Source: Bifidobacterium cuniculi
GTDB lineage: Bacteria; Actinomycetota; Actinomycetes; Actinomycetales; Bifidobacteriaceae
Direction: 5' to 3'
Assembly: GCF_000741575.1 (NCBI RefSeq)
Contig: NZ_JGYV01000013.1
Location: 1-35,039, forward strand
Length of the DNA stretch: 35,039 bases
The position numbers were made by a program, and so were the translations under genes. The notes under the pieces were generated by a model, which saw nothing but the letters and a program-made list of their open reading frames with translations, was not told the DNA's origin and did not search any database. Each line of letters begins with the position of its first letter. Position 1 is the first letter of the stretch. Shown here piece by piece: positions 15,501-25,182 of this stretch.

Positions 15501-17921
15501 GCAGTGGCCAATTCGGATCATCCCCGCATACGCGGGGCAACTGTTCTCGGGCGATGAAATCGAACGAGGGGGAGCGGATCATCCCCGCATACGCGGGGCA
15601 ACTCTTCCTGTCTGTGAGGTTTTCCGTTTGGATAACGGATCATCCCCGCATACGCGGGGCAACTGCCACGCAACGCGCCCACTTCGATGGTTTCCGCGGA
15701 TCATCCCCGCATACGCGGGGCAACTTGCCGTACCCTCGGCAGGTGAGATTTTGGGGACGGATCATCCCCGCATACGCGGGGCAACTTCGTCGATTAGATC
15801 GATAAATGGGGGCTTTACCGGATCATCCCCGCATACGCGGGGCAACTCTCATCAAGGACGTGGCATGAGCAGCGAAGCACGGATCATCCCCGCATACGCG
15901 GGGCAACTCATGCTTCTTCCCTTCCCTTAGAATGCGGGTTCGGATCATCCCCGCATACGCGGGGCAACTTCGTCGGATTCGACCAGGACGCCCTGCACGG
16001 GCGGATCATCCCCGCATACGCGGGGCAACTATGAGTCTGAAGGATTTACGTACCTCGCGGGGCGGATCATCCCCGCATACGCGGGGCAACTTTTTTGTGG
16101 GGAGGTGTGCCTGATGCCGTGGTCGGATCATCCCCGCATACGCGGGGCAACTACAATCTGCACGCCGTTGACATCGTGGCAAACCGGATCATCCCCGCAT
16201 ACGCGGGGCAACTCATTGTGCAACCCTGCGCCGCGTCGGCTCATGCGGATCATCCCCGCATACGCGGGGCAACTCGAACGCCAGGAACAGCATCCCGGCC
16301 CCAAAACGGATCATCCCCGCATACGCGGGGCAACTGCGCCCACGCTGCGAGCGGCACGGGCTGATGCCGGATCATCCCCGCATACGCGGGGCAACTCGCA
16401 TCATAAAACACGGGAACGGTACGGATACCGGATCATCCCCGCATACGCGGGGCAACTCAAAATTTTGCTGATAGTACCCTCATGGTTGACGGATCATCCC
16501 CGCATACGCGGGGCAACTCGACCTCTCGGCCGACAGGACTCGCGACGTTGCGGATCATCCCCGCATACGCGGGGCAACTCGGCGTTGCCGTATCTGGCGG
16601 CTCGTAGTGCTCGGATCATCCCCGCATACGCGGGGCAACTGTCGTCATAGTCAACATGTAGTGGGCCCCAGCCGGATCATCCCCGCATACGCGGGGCAAC
16701 TCTGATAAACAGCTTCGGGTCAGCGCGCAACGCCGGATCATCCCCGCATACGCGGGGCAACTCTGGATGTGGGCGGGGCGACACACCGACATCACGGATC
16801 ATCCCCGCATACGCGGGGCAACTAGCACGTGTACGGCAAAGACGTCCACAATGAACGGATCATCCCCGCATACGCGGGGCAACTGATGCCGCCAACAACG
16901 GCGCCCCCGTCGGCATCGGATCATCCCCGCATACGCGGGGCAACTAGAGAGGCGGGGCATTCCGTTGCCGAGAAGTCCGGATCATCCCCGCATACGCGGG
17001 GCAACTTGCTCGTCGCGCTCTCTACCACCAACACCACACGGATCATCCCCGCATACGCGGGGCAACTTCGATGCGCTGGTTGCCGGGGCGGACGCTGACC
17101 GGATCATCCCCGCATACGCGGGGCAACTTGTCCACTGCTCTCATTCGGTGGGACGGTGAACGGATCATCCCCGCATACGCGGGGCAACTAACATCTGCCC
17201 AACGGCCGGTGCCGCCATGAACGGATCATCCCCGCATACGCGGGGCAACTTTGGGAGTACATGAGCGCGCCCGTGCCGAACTCGGATCATCCCCGCATAC
17301 GCGGGGCAACTGGCGACTACAAGGGACGGCCCCAAACCGTCGTCGGATCATCCCCGCATACGCGGGGCAACTAGGCCTTGTCATCGTAGACGCCGGTGAG
17401 GGCGCGGATCATCCCCGCATACGCGGGGCAACTGAGTTTGCACCAATCGAGCTCATTGTGGACGTCGGATCATCCCCGCATACGCGGGGCAACTGCAGGT
17501 AGTCGCGTACCAGTGCATCCGTTCTGCGGATCATCCCCGCATACGCGGGGCAACTTTGGAGTTGTGGAGCTTGCGCTCGACACCGTTCGGATCATCCCCG
17601 CATACGCGGGGCAACTTACGTATCGTGTGCCGAGTCCGACCTTGGCGGCGGATCATCCCCGCATACGCGGGGCAACTTACGACCGCGTCCAGCATGTTCG
17701 GGTTGAACGCGGATCATCCCCGCATACGCGGGGCAACTACCTCGCCCGTGCAAGGCCGATCAGCTTCACGCGGATCATCCCCGCATACGCGGGGCAACTT
17801 CGTTCCGCAAGTGCGGCGACGACGCCACGTTCGGATCATCCCCGCATACGCGGGGCAACTGGGCCTTCGCCCTGACCTCCGCGTCGATGTCCTGGATCAT
17901 CCCCGCATACGCGGGGCAACT
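12600..17921 (-). CRISPR. Type I-E CRISPR array, main block (88 repeats, 87 spacers)
   Basis: 88 copies of the 28-nt repeat, nearly all identical, at a 61-nt period with 33-nt spacers (one of 34 nt at 14993-15026). The last repeat is 17894-17921, next to the leader and cas genes. Exceptions are all in the older third: a repeat cut to its first 15 nt at 13332-13346 and one lacking a C at 13929. Together with the distal block this makes 94 repeats. The minus-strand reading, with conserved G at each spacer's 5' end, is the standard I-E orientation. Spacers 15421-15453 and 16397-16429 differ at one base only. The newest spacer (17861-17893) breaks the G rule. Confidence 0.99.
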
Positions 17922-17927
17922 AGACTG

Positions 17928-17956
17928 ATAGTAAGCCAAACCCCATTCATTGACAA
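17928..17956 (-). promoter_or_regulatory. Probable CRISPR leader promoter
   Basis: On the minus strand TTGTCA (17951-17956) and TACTAT (17928-17933) are exactly 17 bp apart, and transcription would start at or beside the first repeat (17921). The AT-rich leader is only about 75 bp long before the doubled IS-like repeat, so it may be shortened. No other promoter-like pair is obvious in it. Confidence 0.6.
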
Positions 17957-17996
17957 GCCTGAAAAATTTGATTTGCACAACGCTCACTTGTGTATA

Positions 17997-18041
17997 GTTC
18001 AACCTCATAGTTGACACTTTGGTTCAACCTCATAGTTGACA
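17997..18041 (-). repeat. Doubled 20-bp direct repeat, likely insertion-sequence end remnant
   Basis: TGTCAACTATGAGGTTGAAC occurs at 18022-18041 and 17997-18016 on the minus strand, separated by CAAAG. It replaces the natural end of cas1 and supplies its stop codon. Repeated motifs inside one end are a known feature of IS21-family elements, so this could be a solo IS21-type end left after a deletion; the family assignment is tentative. Confidence 0.7.
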
Positions 18042-18943
18042 GTGCACGTAATCCGGATCCTCGTATCTTCGACTTCCAAATCGTCCGCGCCACCATCCCG
18101 ATCAACAAGCAGAAGACGCCGTATGTCGTGCACACAGCGCTCCATGAATTTGCCGTCTTTCATCCTATTCCTCAAAGATTTCCGGGCTGCCGACGACGGA
18201 TCCGAGACTTCCATTGCAGCAAGGTCGAAAGCTAGGGGAATGGTCATGTCCACTTTGTACAGGTCGGCGATATCGAATACGAAACTCCGTTCGTCCCGCG
18301 CATGTACGAACCCGAGTCCCGGTGAGCAGCCAAGCGCCACGATTACGGCATGGACCACGCCATACAGTGACGTATTGACGGCAGACAATGCCCTGTTGAT
18401 CAGGTCCGCATCGTCAAAATCGGTCATCTTGTACACGCGCCCTGACCAAGGGACCCCTGTGCGCTCCGATTCACGTTCATACGCACGGCGTACCCTCGTT
18501 CCCTCCTTTCCCAACAGTTGCTGCATGGTTAAACCATCCGTCTTCTCGTTCGGGAAACGCATGGCATACATGCGACGGGCCACTTTCAAACGTCCGCGTT
18601 CAGAAGAAACAAGTTTCGCCTGTTCTTCGAGCAAGCGGGTTGATGAGGCGAGCGAGGCACCGTGGCAGTAATAACGTACGCCTCGCTCGCCTACCCATAT
18701 GCACGTTGAACGTGACTCAGCCAACAAACTCATGGCCGAATGGGTGACATTGGTCCCTGGCCCAAGCATAAGCACGCTCAAGGCTGCAGCAGGAACATGG
18801 ATAGTGCCGCGTCTATCTGTCAGCGTGACGGCATTGTCGTCGCGGTTCACCACGCAATGCTCTGCATACAGGAAAGTCAACCTATCCTGTACACGTACCA
18901 ATGATTTCAACTCAGGTGGCTTGACTCCAGGAATCTTGCCCAT
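18005..18943 (-). CDS. cas1: CRISPR-associated endonuclease Cas1, type I-E, with altered C-terminus
   Basis: 312 residues. Cas1 works with Cas2 as the integrase that inserts new spacers at the leader. The I-E catalytic set is present: Glu147 (GKEGTR), His214 (GFVHARD), and Asp224 and Asp227 (FVFDIADLYK). The start at 18943 is chosen from AAGGA five bases upstream; it lies 8 bp after the cas6e stop. The last 13 residues (CTVNYEVEPKCQL) are encoded by the doubled IS-like repeat, so the natural C-terminus is lost. cas2, normally next, is absent: only about 80 bp separate this gene from the first repeat. Without Cas2 the enzyme should not perform normal adaptation, although the core fold looks intact. 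Confidence 0.93.
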   Translation of the reverse strand: MGKIPGVKPPELKSLVRVQDRLTFLYAEHCVVNRDDNAVTLTDRRGTIHVPAAALSVLMLGPGTNVTHSAMSLLAESRSTCIWVGERGVRYYCHGASLASSTRLLEEQAKLVSSERGRLKVARRMYAMRFPNEKTDGLTMQQLLGKEGTRVRRAYERESERTGVPWSGRVYKMTDFDDADLINRALSAVNTSLYGVVHAVIVALGCSPGLGFVHARDERSFVFDIADLYKVDMTIPLAFDLAAMEVSDPSSAARKSLRNRMKDGKFMERCVHDIRRLLLVDRDGGADDLEVEDTRIRITCTVNYEVEPKCQL

Positions 18944-18951
18944 TGTCATCC

Positions 18952-19629
18952 TTAGTGTTGCTTTACCATGTTCGGAGCAAGAGGTGCCAGTGTCAGCAGA
19001 CCGCACCCATAGGCTTTGGCCGGCCCAATGCCCTCCAGCATCGTCCGCCGGAGCGAATCCGCGTCATCGATGGACAGCAGCCCCTCATAGGTGACCCGTG
19101 TCAAGGTCACTGTGGAGGTCCGTCTGCCGAACGATGTCTGTTGCACATCTTGTATCCGCAATTCGGGTTGTTCAAGTCGATTGATGGTGACATGACAACC
19201 TGACTTGCGCAACTGACGGCAGAGCCATTGTTCCTGATCATCCCGCTTCACCAATGGCTTGCGTGCGCCACGTGAAACGCCATCACTCCCCATGATGGAA
19301 TGAGTCGGATTGGCAGTGATCCGGAAACCCCATTCCTGTCCGCATTCCAGTTTCGACAGGAATGGCTCGTACTCGGTACAGGCCATATCTGCAGGGCGTA
19401 TTCCCAGCTCCGCTTGCAAAATATCTTGTTTCGGTTTTTCTGCGGATACGATATAGAGCTTTGCCCATGCGCTGCCCAGACCTCGATCCAGCCGCCATAG
19501 GGTACGCTGATTGGAAGCCTGGGCATCAGTGGCCTTTGCTAACACTGCGTGCATGCGCTGCAAGGAACTACCAACACGCAGCACGTGTCTGTCCATCGGG
19601 TTGATCATGACTCTCGAAAAGAATGTCAT
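18952..19629 (-). CDS. cas6e: crRNA-processing endoribonuclease Cas6e (CasE)
   Basis: 225 residues of the type I-E Cas6 family, which cuts the repeat hairpin of the pre-crRNA and stays bound to the crRNA 3' end in Cascade. The expected catalytic histidine near the N-terminus is His27 (QRMHAVLAK), and the glycine-rich C-terminal loop GIGPAKAYGCGLLTL is characteristic. The ATG overlaps the cas5e stop (ATGA), indicating translational coupling. Full length for the family and no lesion seen. The repeat's CCCCGC/GCGGGG hairpin is its expected substrate. Confidence 0.95.
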   Translation of the reverse strand: MTFFSRVMINPMDRHVLRVGSSLQRMHAVLAKATDAQASNQRTLWRLDRGLGSAWAKLYIVSAEKPKQDILQAELGIRPADMACTEYEPFLSKLECGQEWGFRITANPTHSIMGSDGVSRGARKPLVKRDDQEQWLCRQLRKSGCHVTINRLEQPELRIQDVQQTSFGRRTSTVTLTRVTYEGLLSIDDADSLRRTMLEGIGPAKAYGCGLLTLAPLAPNMVKQH

Positions 19630-20390
19630 TGCTTCTCCTTCACCTGTACGACGGCGTCGAAGAATTCATCGCCGCTGAAGGACGAGGTTTGCCCTTCTGC
19701 GTGCGGGGTGACGGAAACCGTAGGATTCGGAGAAACATCTTCTAAATGCCTGTAGGACCGGGTATTCCAAAGACGCAGCCGAGGGTCAAAACGCACAGGC
19801 TCATCGTTGATGGTATCCACCAGTCCACCATCCATATCGGATGCTTTCGTCTCCACGATGATTTCCACAGGTCCTTCCGACGCAAGCGTTTTCCTCCGCG
19901 ACAACATGGACCTCTGATACCATTCCGCAGCTTGCCATGGGGCAGCTGCCAATGCGTGCTCCAAATCGTCTTCAATGATCCAGGACCGTATGGGACCGTC
20001 GGGAGGACAAGATCTGCGACCCAAATACAGGGGGTAGAACGGCGCACCCAGTGCTGCCTGGAAGCATTCCAGCTCATCACGACTGGGACTCTCCAGCCCG
20101 ATGAGGAACACTGCATCCTGCAGGTAGAAACGTTGCGAAACCTTGGTTTCCTTGTCTTTGGTCACCGTGTGGTAATCCTTCAGCAAGGTGCCCCGTTGAT
20201 CGATCCGCACACCGAACCGCAGTGACTTGAATCGGTCCAGCGAAGCAATACGCTCCATACCCAGTGCGCCGGCGACCATGCCGATGACACCACTTTTCGT
20301 GGGCATCATCTCCGTCTCACGTCGCATGAATCGGCTTGATGCGCCCCATGACTGCATGGGGCCTTTCAGCACCGCAAGCAATACAGGCAT
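19626..20390 (-). CDS. cas5e: Cascade subunit Cas5e (CasD)
   Basis: 254 residues starting MPVLLAVLKGPMQSWGASSR, matching the conserved N-terminal RAMP strand with the GPMQ-WG motif of I-E Cas5. Cas5 caps the 5' handle of the crRNA and anchors Cse1. A GTG three codons earlier would overlap the cas7e stop; the ATG at 20390 is preferred because it matches family N-termini and follows GAAGG. It reads on to a four-base overlap with cas6e. Intact for its family. Confidence 0.93.
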   Translation of the reverse strand: MPVLLAVLKGPMQSWGASSRFMRRETEMMPTKSGVIGMVAGALGMERIASLDRFKSLRFGVRIDQRGTLLKDYHTVTKDKETKVSQRFYLQDAVFLIGLESPSRDELECFQAALGAPFYPLYLGRRSCPPDGPIRSWIIEDDLEHALAAAPWQAAEWYQRSMLSRRKTLASEGPVEIIVETKASDMDGGLVDTINDEPVRFDPRLRLWNTRSYRHLEDVSPNPTVSVTPHAEGQTSSFSGDEFFDAVVQVKEKQ

Positions 20391-20395
20391 GGCCT

Positions 20396-21598
20396 TCACT
20401 CCCCACTCGTCGGCTGTTCCAGACCAAGACGCTCCGCGACCACCGCTTCGACGCCATCAACCACGTTCTGCAGAGAGCAGGCGTCTGCCAGCGCATCGGC
20501 TGCATCGGTGTCGTCACCAATGCGAACCACCCAAGTCCTGACGGGTTCGATGCCATAGGCGGCATCCATCTGCTGGGAACGCTTGACAAAAGCCTTGGTT
20601 GCATTCTCCACATAGTCCGGTTGGACGGGGCGTTCAAAAGCACCGACCAAGTTCACCGCCTGGCTGTCCCGGACGTTCACGACAACAAGCTCCGGCAAGG
20701 TGCCTTGAGCGAATGAGCTGCTCTTCCCCTGCGGCATGCTTGTCACGAATGCCTTGACGAATGCAGCTACCGCCTTTGCCGTGGCTTTCACGTCGCCAAG
20801 CGTGTCGTAGAGCCGGTTGGCATCCACATTGGCATAGCGATAGAACGTGGCCGCGTTGAATTCCACTTGGCCCAACATGGCCGCACCGTTGTCGGCACCC
20901 TCGTCATCCGGTGTGGCGCCAATGCCCTTGGCATCGTCAACTGCCGTGAAATAGTCGGATTCCGTGTCCACGGCCTGTACGCTGATGGCATGTGCCACCT
21001 GGACCGCGGCATCAACGTTCATGTCCGTATCGTCCGCAACCATGCGGCCGAACAACGCGACGTCAATGGCCTTGTCGTCCATTACCGTCTGCCTGATTTC
21101 CTTTTTCATGGACTTTACGATGGTTTCCCTCTCCTTGGGATCGATTACGCCGTCCAGATGTCCAATTGCCAGGTCTGCCAACTTGTCATACTGCGCGTTC
21201 CCCAAGAAGAGGAGATAAGTTGACTGCATGGCGGGTTCCTCGGAAGATTCCGCGGCCCCCTTCTTCTTGCGCGGCGCGGACAATTTCAGCCCAGCACCAC
21301 TCTTGCCCAGCATCAGTTCGGCGATTTCGGCCGCATCGGCTGCCATCGACTCACTGCGTTCCGCAATGCGTTCGGCCAGCAGATCCACGACCTTCTTGGT
21401 CCGCACACCAAGGTTGGAAGCGTCGAACATGTCCTTGAACAGCATGCGTGTGGGACGCTTCCACGCTTGGCTTGAGACACGCGCTCGTGTCACGCCGCCG
21501 TAGTTGACGGTCTTCGGGCTGCCGGTGTCATCCCTGTTGAGATTGGCTGCCGCGGTCGTTTCCAGCGCGTGGATTTCAACGATGGTCCTGTCTTTCAT
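20396..21598 (-). CDS. cas7e: Cascade backbone subunit Cas7e (CasC)
   Basis: 400 residues with the I-E Cas7 start IVEIHALETTAAANLNRDD and NYGGVTRARVSSQAWKRPTR, the conserved segment that lines the crRNA channel. Six copies form the Cascade backbone in characterised systems. AAAGGAA seven bases before ATG 21598 fixes the start, so 13 extra upstream codons are excluded. An Ala/Lys-rich insertion (KKKGAAESSEEPA) lies near residue 115. The gap of 106 bp to cse2 upstream is larger than the other spacings in this operon and holds a small CCGCG hairpin and no ORF. Confidence 0.95.
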   Translation of the reverse strand: MKDRTIVEIHALETTAAANLNRDDTGSPKTVNYGGVTRARVSSQAWKRPTRMLFKDMFDASNLGVRTKKVVDLLAERIAERSESMAADAAEIAELMLGKSGAGLKLSAPRKKKGAAESSEEPAMQSTYLLFLGNAQYDKLADLAIGHLDGVIDPKERETIVKSMKKEIRQTVMDDKAIDVALFGRMVADDTDMNVDAAVQVAHAISVQAVDTESDYFTAVDDAKGIGATPDDEGADNGAAMLGQVEFNAATFYRYANVDANRLYDTLGDVKATAKAVAAFVKAFVTSMPQGKSSSFAQGTLPELVVVNVRDSQAVNLVGAFERPVQPDYVENATKAFVKRSQQMDAAYGIEPVRTWVVRIGDDTDAADALADACSLQNVVDGVEAVVAERLGLEQPTSGE

Positions 21599-21704
21599 GT
21601 GTATTCCTTTTGGTCGGTGCCGCGTGTCGCGGCTCATGGTTATTGCTAAGCATGCACATGTTGAATGGCATGCAGGTTGTCTTGCGAACGTATCTTCCTA
21701 TGGC

Positions 21705-22370
21705 TCAGTCTTCTGCTTTTGCCTTCGCCTGGGCGTAGGCACTCTGGTAATCGCGTCCCCACCGTAGACGTACGCGGTTTCCGCGCTCGCTGCTGCTACG
21801 CAGCTCCACCATGTCTTGTGCAAAAAGACCGTAATTGATCGCGATATCTTCACGCTTGAGCAATTGGATCAAATGACGCGCGTGCATGACCGTCATTGCC
21901 CAGCTGGATGCGGTTTGCAGTTTGTCGAAAGCCGATCGTATCCCTTTTTCGTTGATGTTTCCGAATGCCATGGCACCCACGGCTCGTCCTATGGAAATGG
22001 GAGCGTCCGTATGCATCGGCATCTCGTGGTTCGACTGCTGATGCATGGCGTATAGGGTGATGGCGGCATGCGCGGCAAGTTCTTCACGGGTCGGTTCGCT
22101 GGATACCGGAGCACCGTGGGGATAAATGGCCGTATCGTCCACGTCAGGAACCGTCCAGTAGAAGATGTCCGGATCGGAACCGATTGCGTGCCCCACATTG
22201 TGGGATAGTTTTGCAATGGCAGCGACAGCCGTTGGCGAGTCGCCCAGGTATCCGCCTACGATACTTGTGTCGGCACTGTCTCCGTGGGCCAAAGTACGTA
22301 CAGTGTACGATACCCATGCACCGAATGGTGTCAGACATGTAGTAGCCGACGGGGTTTTCTGGTCTGTCAT
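21705..22370 (-). CDS. cse2: Cascade small subunit Cse2 (CasB)
   Basis: 221 residues, mainly helical, beginning MTDQKTPSATTCLTPFGAWV. The middle segment HAAITLYAMHQQSNHEMPMH and the Arg-rich end (RGNRVRLRWGRDY) match I-E Cse2, which stabilises the crRNA and displaced DNA strand as a dimer. GGAAGGAGAG before ATG 22370 fixes the start, two bases after the cse1 stop. Complete for the family. Confidence 0.9.
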   Translation of the reverse strand: MTDQKTPSATTCLTPFGAWVSYTVRTLAHGDSADTSIVGGYLGDSPTAVAAIAKLSHNVGHAIGSDPDIFYWTVPDVDDTAIYPHGAPVSSEPTREELAAHAAITLYAMHQQSNHEMPMHTDAPISIGRAVGAMAFGNINEKGIRSAFDKLQTASSWAMTVMHARHLIQLLKREDIAINYGLFAQDMVELRSSSERGNRVRLRWGRDYQSAYAQAKAKAED

Positions 22371-22372
22371 GA

Positions 22373-23929
22373 TCACTCTCCTTCCTTGGGGATGATGGTG
22401 TTGACTTTCGCTCTGAACCATATTTCGGCCAGGGCAACGGAATAGTGGGTAGTTACCTCCTCTCCCGTAGCATTGTTTTTCCTGCTGATCTCTCTGCCGA
22501 CAATTGCTTTCTGAGGTGCAAGGGACGCTTGCTCTATACCGAGCCTCAGCAGCAGTTGTCGCACGGTTTGCCTCCATCGAAGGATTTCTTCATCGAAATT
22601 CTGCAGGTTCACATGGCGAAGCCATTGCCGGAACACTCCATCGAAAGAGGAATACCCCCGTTCACGGGCTTGGGCCCGGGGTCCTTCAGGATCCAGGCTG
22701 GCAGCCATGGCAATGTTGGAAGCAAGATTGGCGAGCGCCGAGATTCCCTCATCCACCAGGTTCACCGTTGCAGCCAGTTCCTGTCCGATGAAAGGGTTCT
22801 GCGCCGTGAGCAGACAGAGATCGAGGTCAAGTGCATCGTCGACCATTGCCTCGATGACTGCTTCCTGGTTACCGTACTGGACACCATAGGCGTGTAGGCG
22901 CATGGGACGTGTTGACTCACCACGTTCCTGATCCTGTTCCATGACCTGTTCCAGCCAATCCAGGCTCCGGGGGCGTAGTGTTGCGTTTATGGCGTCAGGT
23001 TCTTGTGCCGCCACAGTCAATGCCGGAAGGTTGCGCCACAGTGATCGGGTTGGATCGTGCCGTCGAGGCATGTAAACCACGGGTTGCTTCAATGCCTTTT
23101 CCTGGGGTTCGCTGCGGCGCCATGCAGTCATGGTTTCGTATCCCTGTGCGTTCTGGGGCTTGAGCCGGTCTCCGTTGCACAGCAGTACACCGGTCACATA
23201 TTCGCCGTCATGGGCCAACCGTATCCTGCGGGACTGCCACGTGCATAGCGTCGCGGGTCCCTTGAAATAACGTGGTATGCCAGTATCAGCCTGGGGCTGG
23301 TTATAGCTTTTCTCCACGGCAGCTGTCAACGGTGCACGTTCCCATACCGGACGGTCGTCGGACCAATCCACGTTCTCTTCGTCGGTGTCGAACAATTCAT
23401 CGCTGACGAAGTTGTACATCAGGGTTTCCCATAGATTCGAGCCTTCGTTGAGCAGGCCGCCGAGGTTGCCGCACCATGCGGTGCCGATAGGGTATCCCTT
23501 GCCGCCTTTGACACGTGGATCCCCTATGGCGCCGGATTTGATTCCGGAAACATCGAACGCCTGTATGGTCACCAGCCATCGGGCCGCCTCGGCCATGGAC
23601 ATCCGTTGCAGGGAGCTTTCGGTGCGCGTAGTGAACAGGTGCATTCCGGCAGGCATATCCAATACAAGCCAGTCAAGCCCTTTCATGTCGTCTTTTGCCG
23701 TGTGAAGTCCAGCCACTTGCATGAATGGCTTTTCCGGATCCACGAGGTCGAACCTGTCTTCATAGCACTCAAGGTATTGGTCGAGTGCTTTCCAGATATC
23801 CGGGTCTTTCGGCCCCTTGTCCAGAAGTTCAAGCCATTCCACCTCGGTCAGGGAATGTCCGAACGCGCCATACAGGATGGCGACGAGAAGACGACAGATG
23901 GCAAATTTCTGGATGGGATTGTCACCTGA
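22373..23929 (-). pseudogene. cse1: Cascade large subunit Cse1/Cas8e lacking its N-terminal part
   Basis: Homologous frame begins at 23929 with SGDNPIQKFAICRLLVAILY and runs through DRFDLVDPEKPFMQV, the ALTVAAQEPDAINATLRPRS region and the four-helix C-terminal bundle to 22373. About the first 40 to 50 residues typical of the family are missing, and a TGA precedes the homologous frame, so the native start codon has been deleted with the end of cas3. The only start inside is GTG 23842, which would give a 489-residue protein lacking a further 29 residues and has only a weak ribosome site. Cse1 reads the PAM and recruits Cas3, so function is doubtful, but the rest of the frame is intact. Confidence 0.88.
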
Positions 23930-25140
23930 TCATCCTGTTGAAGTACGAGTACCTCGAAAGTGTCATCGCCTTCCCTGACACTGGCCCGGCTTTTCCTGCT
24001 TTGGCTGTTGTTGCTTCCGTCGGGATCGGGAATGTCCAAGTTCAGCCAGGATCCCAGGGAGAAGGGGCGTTTCTCATACCAAGATGGGAAAATGCCGAAT
24101 TGCCCGGCAGTACTCTCTGAGTTTTTACGGACTTCCAGCATTGCATCTCGTGCGGCACGTTCGCCCGTGGTCTCTCTCTCCCAAGCTGCTGGGCATGTGA
24201 GATGTTCCGTGTCATAGACTGTCTGCACCAGACGCGGAATGTCATCTGGCGTTATCACCATGGTGGTCTCGCCCGGCGCAATATTCAGGATCGCCATTGT
24301 CCTCATCAGGAAGAATCGTTGGTAGACGCTTTCGATGCCTGTTGCGAACAGTGGCGGTGACGCTGGAGAACATTGTTCGATTCCCGTGATGTACAGCCGT
24401 GCCTGTCGCAACGATTCCGGCCGTTCGCCCTCGTCCTGTCCGCGATGGTGACGGTGAAGCCGCCCCATACGCTGCAGAAGCAAGTCCACCGGTGCGATAT
24501 CACTGATCATGACATCGAAATCGACGTCCAGTGACTGTTCCACGACCTGCGTGGCCACGACGATGGCATTGCGCTGTTCCGGCCCACTTGATTTGCCGAA
24601 CCGTTTGATCAGGTCCTCGTCCTTGGATGCCCGGTCACAGGCAAGGAATCGGGAATGGTCCAACATGACATCCATGTCGTTCCCGAACTCTTCCTTGAGC
24701 ACGTCGTAGGTATGCTGGGCACGTGACACGGTGTTGCGTATCACCACGGCCGCCCCACCGTCCTGCAGCTGCTGCTTGAGCTTTTGCACCAACGTGGCGT
24801 CGTCATCGTCCAGCATCGTGAGTTCCACCCGGCTGGATCGGCCTGACGGTTCAGCCGATGTCGTGGATTCGCCATCTGCCGTCACCGATGAGATCAACGG
24901 GTAGCGCCAGCCCTTCTCCGTCGGGGACTTCGATTCCTGGAATCCCGGAACAATGGGATTGCCGAAATCATTGTTCATTGCCGGCTGCGAAGTTGGAAAC
25001 GCTTCAATGGCGTGCACGGCCGAGGCACCTCTGCGATAGGCCCGCATGTATTCCTCACGTTTCGACTCGGGCAATGTTGCACTGAGCATGATGACCGACG
25101 CACCATAGGACCCCAGCCACGACAGAGCGGTCGCCATGTA
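23930..25140 (-). pseudogene. cas3: Cas3 helicase fragment truncated at both ends
   Basis: About 400 residues of the Cas3 second RecA region remain. They begin YMATALSWLGSYGASVIMLS with motif III SATLP and continue through VVATQVVEQSLDVDFDVMIS (motif V) and DLLLQRMGRLHRH (motif VI) into part of the C-terminal region (EVLVLQQDD). The HD nuclease domain, Walker A and the DEAH box are absent. Upstream, the frame runs into a degenerate CRISPR repeat rather than coding DNA. At the other end it passes directly into the out-of-frame start of cse1 at about 23930, so one deletion removed both the Cas3 end and the Cse1 start. No nuclease or ATPase activity can be expected. Confidence 0.92.
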
Positions 25141-25182
25141 TATCACCTTGCGGAAAATAGGAAATCGGCGTGTCCAATCTAG

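Noticed and set aside
11911..17875. Many ORFs of 60 to 340 codons with repeated SSPHTRGN, IIPAYAGQL and DHPRIRGAT units
   Set aside because: They are the CRISPR repeats read in three frames; the 61-nt period cycles the frame and the spacers lack stops by chance.
19235..19247. GATCATCCCGC inside cas6e resembling part of the CRISPR repeat
   Set aside because: Only 11 nt match, within a conserved coding frame, with no hairpin partner; likely chance.
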